Origin: SABI01 sp963677695
GTDB taxonomy: Bacteria; Spirochaetota; Spirochaetia; Sphaerochaetales; Sphaerochaetaceae
NCBI GenBank assembly: GCA_963677695.2
Contig: CAXXUJ010000002.1
Span: forward strand, 124,001 to 188,000
Direction of reading: 5' to 3'
Length of the DNA stretch: 64,000 nucleotides
The translations under genes were made by a program, and so were the position numbers. The notes beneath the pieces are model-generated. The model saw nothing but the letters and a program-made list of their open reading frames with translations. It had not been told where the DNA came from and did no database searches. Each line of letters begins with the position of its first letter. Position 1 is the stretch's first letter. Shown in pieces: positions 26,265 through 34,760 of the stretch.

Positions 26265-27220
26265 ACGATACAATCAAGAAGAAACAGTTTTCAGTAAAAT
26301 TATTTTTAATAGAATATGCTCTCTATGTAGCACTTGTAGCTATGATCATCTTTTTAAGCATAGCTACACCGAAATTCTTTACGTCCTCAAATATTGTGAA
26401 CGTACTCAGGCAGATATCGATACAGGCAATCATCGCTATCGGTATGACCATGGCGATCATTCTTGCTCAAATGGATTTAAGTGTCGGAGCGATTGTAGCT
26501 TTCGCATCTGTGCTGAATGCGATTCTTCTCAAATCAGGAATATCAGTACCGACTTCAATCCTTCTCACCCTAGTGATCAGTGCACTTTGGGGATTGCTTA
26601 GCGGAGTTATTATCGCCTATTTCAAGCTGCATGCATTCCTCGTGACACTTGCTATGCTTACCCTGGTCAGAGGAATTACGTACACGATGACCGGAGGGTA
26701 TCCGGTAGGGGGACTCCCCAAATCATTCTTCCCCATCGGGGCGGGACATTTCCTGGGTATTCCGTATCCGGTCATCTATATGATCGTCCTGTATGTTCTG
26801 GGCTATATTCTTCTGAAACATACCCCATTCGGACGTTCAGTGTATGCAATCGGAGGAAATGAGGATGCTGCAAGACTTTCCGGTATCAGGATTTTCCTGA
26901 TCAAGGTCCTGGTATTCGTGTCCACCGCAGTATTATCTGCTATCGGCGGTATTATTCTCTCCTCCCGACTCATGGCAGGTTCTCCTGAAGTAGGCCAGGG
27001 GTGGGAACTCGATATCATCGCAGCGGTCGTCATTGGAGGAACCTCTATCTCCGGTGGAGAAGGGAAACTTACCGGGACCCTCGTCGGTATGCTTTTTGTA
27101 GGTATTCTGACTAACGGCATGATTCTTCTCGGCGTCACACCGTATATGCAGCAGGTAGTACGAGGACTTGTTATTCTCCTCGCCGTAATTCTCAACAGCC
27201 TGCAGGGTAGAAAGGAGTAG
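26261..27220 (+). CDS. sugar ABC transporter permease (RbsC type)
   Basis: A 319-residue integral membrane protein with about nine or ten helices (for example YALYVALVAMIIFLSIATPKFF and AIIAIGMTMAIILAQMDLSVGAIVAFASV). The family motif FGRSVYAIGGNEDAARLSGI is present, as is the GWELDIIAAVVIGGTSISGGEGKLTGTLVG segment typical of BPD_transp_2 permeases. ATGA overlap with the ATPase gene couples their translation. It forms the membrane channel of the CUT2 importer. Confidence 0.92.
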   Translation: MNDTIKKKQFSVKLFLIEYALYVALVAMIIFLSIATPKFFTSSNIVNVLRQISIQAIIAIGMTMAIILAQMDLSVGAIVAFASVLNAILLKSGISVPTSILLTLVISALWGLLSGVIIAYFKLHAFLVTLAMLTLVRGITYTMTGGYPVGGLPKSFFPIGAGHFLGIPYPVIYMIVLYVLGYILLKHTPFGRSVYAIGGNEDAARLSGIRIFLIKVLVFVSTAVLSAIGGIILSSRLMAGSPEVGQGWELDIIAAVVIGGTSISGGEGKLTGTLVGMLFVGILTNGMILLGVTPYMQQVVRGLVILLAVILNSLQGRKE

Positions 27221-27221
27221 T

Positions 27222-28259
27222 ATGATGACAAAAAAAGAGCGATTCTTTGCAACGATAGAACGGAAATCAGTAGATTATCCCGCATCCTGGCTCGGAGAAC
27301 CAGTGCCTGATGCGGTTCCTGGACTCAATGCTCATTACCATGTAGATAATGAGTATGCACTCAAAGCAGCAATCGGTGATGATGTATTCAGTGTGAATGT
27401 GCCGTACCATACAGCAAATAGTGATCATATTGCGACATCGATGAATTTTGCGAAGATGGATGAACATGGCAATTACGATGAGAGGACGCTCACCGCTCCC
27501 GGCTTCTTTGAGGATTATCACACCCCTTCTGATGTAGATAAATTCCCCTGGCCGGATCCTGCTAAGGGTATCGATATACAGGCGTGTAAAACAATTATGG
27601 AAAAGGCACCTCAGGACTCGGCGATTATGAGTCTTATGTGGTCAGCTCATTTTCAGGATGCGTGTTCTGCCTACGGGATGGAAACCGCACTCATGAGAAT
27701 GATTCTCGAACCTGAGATGTTCAAAGCGGTAATCAGCAGGATCACCGATTTCTATCTGGAAGCGAATGAGATTTTCTATGAAGCAACGAAAGAAGTTCTC
27801 GATGCTGTCCTGATAGGCAATGATTTCGGGAGCCAGACAACACTGCTTGTTTCTCCCGGTATGCTAAGGGACCATGTGTTCGAGGGGACGAAGAAACTCA
27901 TCGACCAGGCCCATAGCTATGGGCTCAAGGTCATTCACCATTCCTGCGGTTCCATCAGACCCGTCATACCTGATCTCATTGATCTCGGGGTAGATGCGAT
28001 CCATCCCATTCAGGCTCTCGCGACCGGTATGGAAGCTGACGGGCTTGCAAGAGATTTCGGAAATGATGTCTCTTTCTGTGGCGGTGTTGACGCTCAGCAG
28101 CTTCTGGTGAACGGAACGCCGGATCAGATCAGGGAAAATGTCCTGCACCTGAGAGAGATCTTCCCAACCGGACTCATCTTTTCACCCAGCCATGAGGCTA
28201 TACTTCCCGATGTCAATCCAGCAAACGTTGAAGCGCTTTTTAAAGCCGTCAGGGAATAA
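27222..28259 (+). CDS. uroporphyrinogen decarboxylase (UroD)-family protein, candidate methyltransferase
   Basis: At 345 residues it has the UroD/MtaA fold: KKERFFATIERKSVDYPASWLGEP, IGNDFGSQTTLLVSPGMLRDHVF, SYGLKVIHHSCGSIRPVIPDLIDLGVDAIHPIQ and IFSPSHEAILPDVNPANVEALF. HHSCG supplies an HxC metal motif. The later ligand that is Cys in MtaA is His here (SPSH). It ends the sugar ABC operon, 1 bp after the permease, so the substrate is likely the imported compound and not a heme precursor. Together with the nearby corrinoid protein it could demethylate a methoxylated sugar; this is inference. AAGGAG precedes the start; ATG at 27222 or 27225. Confidence 0.85.
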   Translation: MMTKKERFFATIERKSVDYPASWLGEPVPDAVPGLNAHYHVDNEYALKAAIGDDVFSVNVPYHTANSDHIATSMNFAKMDEHGNYDERTLTAPGFFEDYHTPSDVDKFPWPDPAKGIDIQACKTIMEKAPQDSAIMSLMWSAHFQDACSAYGMETALMRMILEPEMFKAVISRITDFYLEANEIFYEATKEVLDAVLIGNDFGSQTTLLVSPGMLRDHVFEGTKKLIDQAHSYGLKVIHHSCGSIRPVIPDLIDLGVDAIHPIQALATGMEADGLARDFGNDVSFCGGVDAQQLLVNGTPDQIRENVLHLREIFPTGLIFSPSHEAILPDVNPANVEALFKAVRE

Positions 28260-28284
28260 AGGTATACGTTTTCATATCTCCATT

Positions 28285-28315
28285 GACCACATTTCTTCGG
28301 AAGTGTGGTCTTTTT
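28285..28315 (+). terminator. Rho-independent terminator of the sugar ABC/UroD operon
   Basis: GACCACA...TGTGGTC forms a strong stem with an inner TTC/GAA and TTCG loop, followed by TTTTT at 28311-28315. The stretch 28316-28516 between this and the next terminator shows no credible gene or signal. Confidence 0.9.
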
Positions 28316-28516
28316 ACAGACATACAGTACTTCCTCAGATGATACAGAATAGGAGACGTCCTGACATCTCCTGATGTGTATTCGGTAACAGAGAACCAAA
28401 GATGATAGTGAGAGAACTCGATCATGAGAGACTGTATGTGCATATCAAGATCGACAGATATGAAGAAATGTCTCGGCTTCAGGATCGCGTTTGGGTGAAA
28501 CTGAACGTTCATTCGT

Positions 28517-28552
28517 AAAAAAGCCCCTACATCCCGAGGGAGAAGAGGGGCT
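28517..28552 (-). terminator. Rho-independent terminator of gnd
   Basis: On the minus strand AGCCCCT and AGGGGCT (28522-28528 and the mate near 28545-28552) form a stem followed by TTTTTT (28517-28522), 22 bp past the gnd stop. Confidence 0.75.
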
Positions 28553-28573
28553 CTTCTTACATATGGTCTTTGT

Positions 28574-30031
28574 TTATACGTCGTAGGTGGAGGAACTTAC
28601 GTTTCCGCCGGTTCCTGTCCAGTTGGTGTGGAAGAACTTGCCTTCCTCTTCATCTGTTCTTTCATAGGTGTGGGCACCGAAGTAGTCTCTCTGTGCCTGT
28701 AGGAGGTTCGCAGGGAGTCGTTCGGACCGGTATCCGTCATAAAATGAGAGAGCACTGCTCATGGCAGGTACAGGGATTCCCGAGGTGACTGCTCTGGCGA
28801 TCGTACGTCTCCATGCACCCTGACAGGAGCCGATCACATCGGCGAAGTAGGGGTCGACCAGGAGGTTCATCAGATTCTCATCGTTGTCGAATGCATCCTT
28901 GATCTTGCCGAGGAAGACGCTTCTTATAATACAGCCGCCCCTCCACATCAGTGCGATACCGCCGTAGTTGAGATTCCATCCATACTCTTTCGCAGCCTCG
29001 CTCATCAGCATATAGCCCTGGGCATAGGAGATGATTTTGGAAGCGAGGAGTGCTTTTTTCACATCCTCTATGATCTCTTTCTTCTCTCCCTCTATCTTTC
29101 TGTCGGGTCCTGAGAGGACCTTGCTTGCTTTGACTCTTTCACTCTTCAGTGCGCTCAGGCAGCGTGAGTAGACTGCTTCCACGATGAGGGTGACAGGCAT
29201 ACCGAGGTCAAGGGAGCTGATGCCCGTCCATTTCCCGGTTCCTTTCTGTCCTGCCTTATCGAGGATCTTCTCTACCAGAGGAGAGCCGTCTGCATCCTTT
29301 GTCGCCATGATATCGCGTGTGATCTCGATCAGGTAGGAATCAAGCTCACCGGTATTCCACTCACTGAAGATCTCATGGAGTTCCTCATAGGAAAGACCGA
29401 GACCGCTGTGGAGAAGGTCATAGGCTTCGCAGATCATCTGCATGTCACCGTACTCGATACCGTTGTGAACCATCTTCACATAGTGACCTGCGCCGCCTTC
29501 GCCGACCCAGTCACAGCAGGCTGAACCGTCTTCGACCTTAGCGCTGATATCCTGGAAGATGGGTTTGACACTCTTCCATCCTTCAGGATTTCCTCCCGGC
29601 ATGATCGAAGGTCCCCTGCGGGCACCCTCTTCTCCGCCTGATACTCCGGTTCCGATATAGATGATTCCCTTCTCTTTCAGTTCTTTCGTTCTTCGCTCGG
29701 TATCGGGGAAGTGACTGTTTCCTCCGTCGATGATCAGATCTCCCTCTTCGAGGTGGGGGAGGACCTGTTCAATGAAGAGGTCAACGACCTCACCGGCCTT
29801 AACCATCAGCATCACTTTTCTCGGACGCTTGAGGGTGGAAATGAACTCTTCCATCGAGTGGGTGGGAATGATCGTATCACGTCCCTTGGCCGCATCGTTC
29901 ATGAACTCATCAACTTTTGAAACGGTTCTGTTGTACACTGCCACGGTATAACCGTGGTCATTCATATTGAGGACAAGGTTCTGTCCCATCACTGCAAGTC
30001 CGATCAGGCCGATATCTGCCTTTTTCTCCAT
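28574..30031 (-). CDS. gnd: 6-phosphogluconate dehydrogenase, decarboxylating
   Basis: A 485-residue enzyme of the oxidative pentose phosphate pathway that converts 6-phosphogluconate to ribulose-5-phosphate and CO2 with NADP. The Rossmann start is IGLIGLAVMGQNLVLNMNDHGYTVAVYNRT. The signature is IYIGTGVSGGEEGARRGPSIMPGG, and the active-site stretch is GHYVKMVHNGIEYGDMQ with the catalytic Lys. GWNLNYGGIALMWRGGCIIRSVFL follows. Length and motifs match the long (E. coli-type) enzyme. AAGGGG precedes the ATG. A single-gene unit with its own terminator. Confidence 0.96.
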   Translation of the reverse strand: MEKKADIGLIGLAVMGQNLVLNMNDHGYTVAVYNRTVSKVDEFMNDAAKGRDTIIPTHSMEEFISTLKRPRKVMLMVKAGEVVDLFIEQVLPHLEEGDLIIDGGNSHFPDTERRTKELKEKGIIYIGTGVSGGEEGARRGPSIMPGGNPEGWKSVKPIFQDISAKVEDGSACCDWVGEGGAGHYVKMVHNGIEYGDMQMICEAYDLLHSGLGLSYEELHEIFSEWNTGELDSYLIEITRDIMATKDADGSPLVEKILDKAGQKGTGKWTGISSLDLGMPVTLIVEAVYSRCLSALKSERVKASKVLSGPDRKIEGEKKEIIEDVKKALLASKIISYAQGYMLMSEAAKEYGWNLNYGGIALMWRGGCIIRSVFLGKIKDAFDNDENLMNLLVDPYFADVIGSCQGAWRRTIARAVTSGIPVPAMSSALSFYDGYRSERLPANLLQAQRDYFGAHTYERTDEEEGKFFHTNWTGTGGNVSSSTYDV

Positions 30032-30064
30032 ATCTATCCCCTTGTGGTTTATAATTTTTCTCTG

Positions 30065-31336
30065 TCAGGCGTTGAAACGCTCTTCATGCGCCCATAATCC
30101 CAGTGCGGGATTACTGATATAATAGAAGGGTTCGCCCTCTCTGTCGAGCCGTTCCCCGTCCTCAATTCCTTCGGTTATGAATTTCTCCGTGTACTCAGCA
30201 AGATCACCGTACAGGTATCCGACTGATGTGATCTCCTCCTCACTCAGGTGACCGGGGCAGTAGCGTATGGAGAACCTTCCCTCAGAGGACCCGTGAATAA
30301 GGTGGGCTGCGGCAGAGAGATTGCTCTTCAGCTCATCTTCGCGACCCACCGCCTTGAGGGTAGTGTCTCTTCCTGAATACCCGTGTGTTCTGATGAGACG
30401 GTCGATCTCTTCATCCTCACCGAAGGAGGAGACTCCGGGTGCAAGTATGATCAGTTCTCCTCCGTCTGCGATTGCCATACGGGTACGGTAGATCGCCTTA
30501 TTACCGAGCCAGGTGGAACGGTATTCGGCAGGATCAAGATAGACAACGACCCGTTTGAAGGGCTTATCCACCATGAGGAAGTTCTTCTTCAGCGAAAGTT
30601 CGCTTGCCTGCTCGAAGCATTCTCTGTCATCACCCATGAAGAGTCCTGCCGGTTTCGCTTCTCCCTTGTCATTCGAAAAGACGACAGTGAGGGCGAAGAC
30701 GAGGGGGATCTTCTGAGCGAAGTTTTCGTGAGCGTAATCGATGACGGCGCGGACGGGGTTGTCGACTCGTCCCATGATCCGTTCCATGCCGTACACGGCA
30801 CCGAGGTAGTGGCTCTTGTTGAGTCCGTCCGAGCCTCCGGTCCCGATGAAGATGTTCTTGGAGTAGTTGGCCATGCCGATCACTTCGTGGGGAACGACCT
30901 GACCGAGGGAAAGGATAAGGTCGAAGCCTCCGGTGACGAGCATCTTGTTCACCTGTGCCTTCCAGGGATAGGAGAGCTTTCCTTCGGAAACCTCCTCTAT
31001 GAAGGAAGCAGGCACTTCACCGATTTCCATCACATCATTGCGCCAGTCATGTACTTTGAACAGCGCATGATCGACTCCGGGGAACATTGCATTGATCTCT
31101 TCTTCGGTCATTGGGAAGTGAGTGCCGATGGCGGGAAGGATAGCTTTCACCTTCTCCTCATAATATTCGACCGCCCAGACGGTGAGCAGTCCTGCGAGTC
31201 CGTGTACCCGTGTGATATCGGGAGGAATGAGAAGCACTCTCTCCCTCTCCCCTATATTTCTCAATCCCTTGAGAAACGTCTTCTTCAGATGCTCCACACT
31301 CATGCCCGAATCTCTTTTCGCATGGCAATAGATCAT
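30065..31336 (-). CDS. LarA-family (nickel-dependent lactate racemase-like) protein
   Basis: LarA enzymes racemise 2-hydroxy acids through a nickel-pincer cofactor. Here the N-terminal domain has the nucleotide/cofactor loop LIPPDITRVHG (the DxTR motif), then PAIGTHFPMTEEEINAMFPGV and SLGQVVPHEVIGMANYSKNIFIGTGG, the positions of the conserved histidines. The C-terminal part carries ELIILAPGVSSFGEDEEIDRLI. The ATG at 31336 has AAGGAAGGA 8 nt upstream; an internal ATG at 31303 (MSVEHLKK) is the alternative. No larB, larC or larE cofactor genes are seen in the window, so a different substrate or remote cofactor genes must be assumed. Confidence 0.75.
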   Translation of the reverse strand: MIYCHAKRDSGMSVEHLKKTFLKGLRNIGERERVLLIPPDITRVHGLAGLLTVWAVEYYEEKVKAILPAIGTHFPMTEEEINAMFPGVDHALFKVHDWRNDVMEIGEVPASFIEEVSEGKLSYPWKAQVNKMLVTGGFDLILSLGQVVPHEVIGMANYSKNIFIGTGGSDGLNKSHYLGAVYGMERIMGRVDNPVRAVIDYAHENFAQKIPLVFALTVVFSNDKGEAKPAGLFMGDDRECFEQASELSLKKNFLMVDKPFKRVVVYLDPAEYRSTWLGNKAIYRTRMAIADGGELIILAPGVSSFGEDEEIDRLIRTHGYSGRDTTLKAVGREDELKSNLSAAAHLIHGSSEGRFSIRYCPGHLSEEEITSVGYLYGDLAEYTEKFITEGIEDGERLDREGEPFYYISNPALGLWAHEERFNA

Positions 31337-31447
31337 ACGGCAGTTCCTTCCTTTTTCTTGGCAGTCACAAAACGAATCATACCACACTGAGATCGTTTTT
31401 CCCAGTTTTCCTCTCCTATTTGAAATTCATTTTTTAATCATATCTCT

Positions 31448-31479
31448 CTCACACTTTTCTAACACTCTCGTCGTACATT
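31448..31479 (+). promoter_or_regulatory. Pho-box-like repeats and -10 of the pst operon
   Basis: CTCACA (31448-31453) and CTAACA (31459-31464) repeat with an 11-nt period, like the repeats bound by PhoB/PhoP regulators, and a candidate -10 TACATT (31474-31479) begins 10 bp further. No good -35 is seen, as is usual for Pho-activated promoters. It lies 30 bp before pstS. Confidence 0.5.
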
Positions 31480-31508
31480 CGGGTCAACAACTTTATCGGA
31501 GGATAAAA

Positions 31509-32501
31509 ATGAAAAAAATAGCAATCATGCTTATTATCGTTACAGTTGCATTCATGCCCCTCTTTGCTCAGGGTCAGAAGGATGCTCCCCAGGCCGATCC
31601 GTTCTCATGGGTCGATGATGAAGATATCAACGGACTTCCCGGTGTGAACCCCCTCGAAGTGAGCGGAAACATTGTCACAGCAGGTTCTTCAACAGTATTC
31701 CCCCTTTCAGAAAGAATGGCTGAAAGATTCACAGAAGAAGGATACGCAGGTACCATCACTGTAGACTCAATCGGTTCAGGTGCAGGTTTCGAGAGATTCA
31801 CCGTTGCCGGTGAGACTGACATCTCAAACGCATCACGTCCGATCAAGGATAAGGAAATCGATCAGGCTAAGACCATCGGAAGAAATCCGATCGAGTTCAA
31901 GGTCGGTACCGATGCACTTGCAGTCACAGTCTCTGCTGAAAACACCTTCGCCAAGGACGTCACCATTGAAGAACTCGCACAGATCTTCGGTACAGCAAAG
32001 TACTGGTCAGATGTACGCTCATCATGGCCCAAAAAGGAAATCCAGCGCTTCATCCCCGGAACTGACAGCGGTACATTCGACTACTTCTCAGAAGAAGTGT
32101 TCGACAAGGACCCTGCAGCTATGCTGAATGCAGACAACCTCCAGCTCTCAGAGGATGACAACATTCTCGTACAGGGTATCGAAGGAAGTCCCTATGCAAT
32201 CGGTTTCTTCGGCTACGCCTACTATGTTGAAAACCAGGACAAGCTGAACGTTCTCGCCATCGAAGGTGTCGAAGCGAACGAAGATAACGTCAATGCAGGA
32301 CTCTACCCCCTCGCAAGACCCCTCTTCCTCTACTCAGACAAGACCATCATGACTGAGAAACCCCAGGTTGCGGCATTCATCGCCTTCTATCTCGCATATG
32401 TCAACGAAGAAGTCACCAGCGTCGGTTACTTCCCCGCAGACGATGCAGCCCTCGCACAGAGCAAGCAGAACTGGCTCGATGCAATGAAGGGTGCCTACTA
32501 G
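31509..32501 (+). CDS. pstS: phosphate ABC transporter substrate-binding protein
   Basis: A 330-residue periplasmic phosphate receptor. A signal peptide (MKKIAIMLIIVTVAFMPLFAQG) precedes the mature part, whose phosphate site shows IVTAGSSTVFPLSERMAERF, then SIGSGAGFERF, then IPGTDSGTFDYF. GGAGG stands before the ATG. Codon choice is strongly biased to C-ending codons, as in highly expressed genes. It heads pstSCAB-phoU and is preceded by Pho-box-like repeats; a stem-loop follows it. Confidence 0.95.
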   Translation: MKKIAIMLIIVTVAFMPLFAQGQKDAPQADPFSWVDDEDINGLPGVNPLEVSGNIVTAGSSTVFPLSERMAERFTEEGYAGTITVDSIGSGAGFERFTVAGETDISNASRPIKDKEIDQAKTIGRNPIEFKVGTDALAVTVSAENTFAKDVTIEELAQIFGTAKYWSDVRSSWPKKEIQRFIPGTDSGTFDYFSEEVFDKDPAAMLNADNLQLSEDDNILVQGIEGSPYAIGFFGYAYYVENQDKLNVLAIEGVEANEDNVNAGLYPLARPLFLYSDKTIMTEKPQVAAFIAFYLAYVNEEVTSVGYFPADDAALAQSKQNWLDAMKGAY

Positions 32502-32520
32502 ACTTTGATAACAGCACGAT

Positions 32521-32555
32521 GCATATCCGGCAGAGATTCTCTGCCGGAAGTATGC
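32521..32555 (+). promoter_or_regulatory. intercistronic stem-loop between pstS and pstC
   Basis: CCGGCAGAG-ATT-CTCTGCCGG forms a 9-bp perfect stem that is extended by GCATA/TATGC. No T-run follows, so it probably stabilises the pstS message instead of ending it. Confidence 0.6.
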
Positions 32556-32580
32556 ACAACAAGGAAACTGAAAACAGCGT

Positions 32581-33498
32581 ATGAAAACTTTACAGACACA
32601 CCCGTTCAGTAAGAAACTCAGAATGTCAGAGACACTTATTGAAGGGTTATTGTTTTTATTCGCGATTCTTTCCATTGCGATCACGGTATCAATCGTGGTC
32701 ATTCTTGTGAAAGAATCGCTGTTGTTCTTCAGAAGTGATGAAGTGACTCTGTCACGGTTCCTATTCGGAACCTCGTGGCAGCCGATGATCGGCCACTTCG
32801 GCTTTCTGCCCCTTCTGAATGCAACGTTCATGACTTCACTGGTTGCCATGATCGTAGCCTTACCGCTCGGTCTGGCTGTCGCCATATATCTGAGTGAGTA
32901 TGCCGACGAGAAATTCCGGAGCGTGGTGAAACCCGTTCTTGAAATCCTTGCCGGTATCCCCTCCATCGTCTACGGGTACTTCGCACTCACCTTCATGACA
33001 CCTCTCTTAAGAGGAATCTTCGGAGATGAGGTGGTTCAGATGTACAACATGCTGAGTGCAGGTATCGTCATGGGAATCCTCATACTCCCCCTCGTTGCCA
33101 CCATGGCAGAGGACGCCATTGCAGCCGTTCCCATGGAACTGCGCCTCGGCTCCCTTGCCCTCGGTGCCACGACACTCGAGACCTCGATCAAGGTCGTTGT
33201 CCCCGCCGCTCTCAGCGGCCTCTCCGCAACCTTCCTTCTGGGACTTTCCAGAGCGATCGGAGAGACGATGATCGTAGCCCTCGCAGCAGGTGCCGGTCCG
33301 AACATGACCTTCAATATCTTTGAAGGTGCGGAAACGATCACCGGTTATATCGTGAGAATCAGCGGAGGTGATGTCTCGTACAACTCGGTAGACTACACCA
33401 GCATCTTCGCACTCGGTCTTGTCCTGTTCATCATGACTTTCACTCTGAACGTCATTAGCAGAGAGATCAGTGCACGATACCAGACGGAGTATGAATGA
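32581..33498 (+). CDS. pstC: phosphate ABC transporter permease
   Basis: A 305-residue membrane permease with six helices (ETLIEGLLFLFAILSIAITVSIVVILV at the start). Typical segments are PLGLAVAIYLSEYAD, PVLEILAGIPSIVYGYFAL and the cytoplasmic loop RLGSLALGATTLETSIKVVVPAALSGL that contacts PstB. It overlaps pstA by 4 bp. Confidence 0.94.
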   Translation: MKTLQTHPFSKKLRMSETLIEGLLFLFAILSIAITVSIVVILVKESLLFFRSDEVTLSRFLFGTSWQPMIGHFGFLPLLNATFMTSLVAMIVALPLGLAVAIYLSEYADEKFRSVVKPVLEILAGIPSIVYGYFALTFMTPLLRGIFGDEVVQMYNMLSAGIVMGILILPLVATMAEDAIAAVPMELRLGSLALGATTLETSIKVVVPAALSGLSATFLLGLSRAIGETMIVALAAGAGPNMTFNIFEGAETITGYIVRISGGDVSYNSVDYTSIFALGLVLFIMTFTLNVISREISARYQTEYE

Positions 33499-34760
33499 TC
33501 ATGGAAAAAACTACACACTTCCCTACAGGAAGCGAAGCACACCAGAGAGTACTGGGAAGGAAACGGACCGGTTATATCTGGCAGAGCCTGTTCATCTTCG
33601 CAACAGCAGTTGCCATCCTCTTCCTCGCCATTCTTCTCATCTCGATCATCGACTCGGTCTTCGGCTTTGCCGTAATGGAGGATACCATCCCCCTGACGAC
33701 CCTTGTTGAAGGGAAGACGAGCACCTCAGAGCTGAGCAGGAGCGAGGTGGAGACGATACTGAAAGAGAACCTTTCGCGCGGAATCATGAGGAAGATCAAC
33801 TATGATCAGCCGATTGAGGAGCGAAGCGACAGAGATCTCAAGGCACTGGCAGAGCAGTACGTGATTGAACCGCAGGTTCTCAAGACCTGGGGGCTGTGGG
33901 AATCACTCACACAGCAGAAGGCGATTCGCGCCTTCGGCGAGGAAAATCCCGGTTCCTATATCATATTCAAGAACTGGATGACACCCTCATTCATCATCTC
34001 AAGCCAGTCGAGCGATCCTCTCCTGGCAGGAATCAGGACAGCGTTCTTCGGTTCGATGTGGATTCTTCTTGTGACCTTCCTCTTCTCCTTCCCCTTCGGG
34101 ATCGGAGCAGCGGTCTACCTTGAGGAGTACGCGAAGAAGAACCGGCTGACCAGTATTATGCAGCTCAACATCTTCAACCTCTCCGCCATCCCCTCGATCA
34201 TCTACGGACTCTTAGGGCTCGCCTTCTTCGTGAGAATGCTCGAACCCCTTACCAGCGGTTCGATCTTCATGGGAGGGTCTCAAGCGGTCGCGAACGGAAG
34301 AACGATTCTTTCGGGCGGACTCACTCTCGGTCTTTTAGTCCTGCCGATCATCATCATCAACACGCAGGAGGCACTGAAGGCGGTACCCGATACACTCAGA
34401 CAGAGTTCTCTCGGGATCGGAGCCACCAAGTGGCAGACCACCTGGCACCATGTCCTTCCCGCATCGATAGGGAGAATACTCACCGGAGGGATACTTGCGA
34501 TGAGCAGGGCACTGGGAGAGACAGCTCCCCTGGTCGTCATCGGAGCATCGACCTTCATTTCGGTCGACCCGACCAGCGTGTTCAGCAAGTTCACCACTCT
34601 GCCGATACAGATCTACCAGTGGTCGGCACGACCCCAGGGTGCGTACCGTAATATCGCGGCGGCGGCTATCATATCTCTGCTTGTCCTCCTCCTCATAGTG
34701 AACAGCAGTGCGATTATCATGCGAGACAGGATCTCGAAAAAGAAGAGGCTAGAAAGATGA
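33495..34760 (+). CDS. pstA: phosphate ABC transporter permease (long form)
   Basis: A membrane permease of 421 residues, longer than the common PstA (about 280-300). After the first helix (IFATAVAILFLAILLISIIDS) comes an extra-cytoplasmic insert of roughly 120 residues (about 65-180) before the standard core with PFGIGAAVYLEEYAKKN, FNLSAIPSIIYGLLGLAFF and the loop RQSSLGIGATKWQTTWHHVLPASIGRIL. Long PstA forms with such an insert occur in several phyla. ATGA overlaps on both sides place it firmly in the operon. Confidence 0.93.
   Translation: MIMEKTTHFPTGSEAHQRVLGRKRTGYIWQSLFIFATAVAILFLAILLISIIDSVFGFAVMEDTIPLTTLVEGKTSTSELSRSEVETILKENLSRGIMRKINYDQPIEERSDRDLKALAEQYVIEPQVLKTWGLWESLTQQKAIRAFGEENPGSYIIFKNWMTPSFIISSQSSDPLLAGIRTAFFGSMWILLVTFLFSFPFGIGAAVYLEEYAKKNRLTSIMQLNIFNLSAIPSIIYGLLGLAFFVRMLEPLTSGSIFMGGSQAVANGRTILSGGLTLGLLVLPIIIINTQEALKAVPDTLRQSSLGIGATKWQTTWHHVLPASIGRILTGGILAMSRALGETAPLVVIGASTFISVDPTSVFSKFTTLPIQIYQWSARPQGAYRNIAAAAIISLLVLLLIVNSSAIIMRDRISKKKRLER

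Noticed and set aside
28402..28518. 38-codon plus-strand frame between the two terminators
   Set aside because: No Shine-Dalgarno, no promoter and no recognisable sequence; it lies in an otherwise empty gap.
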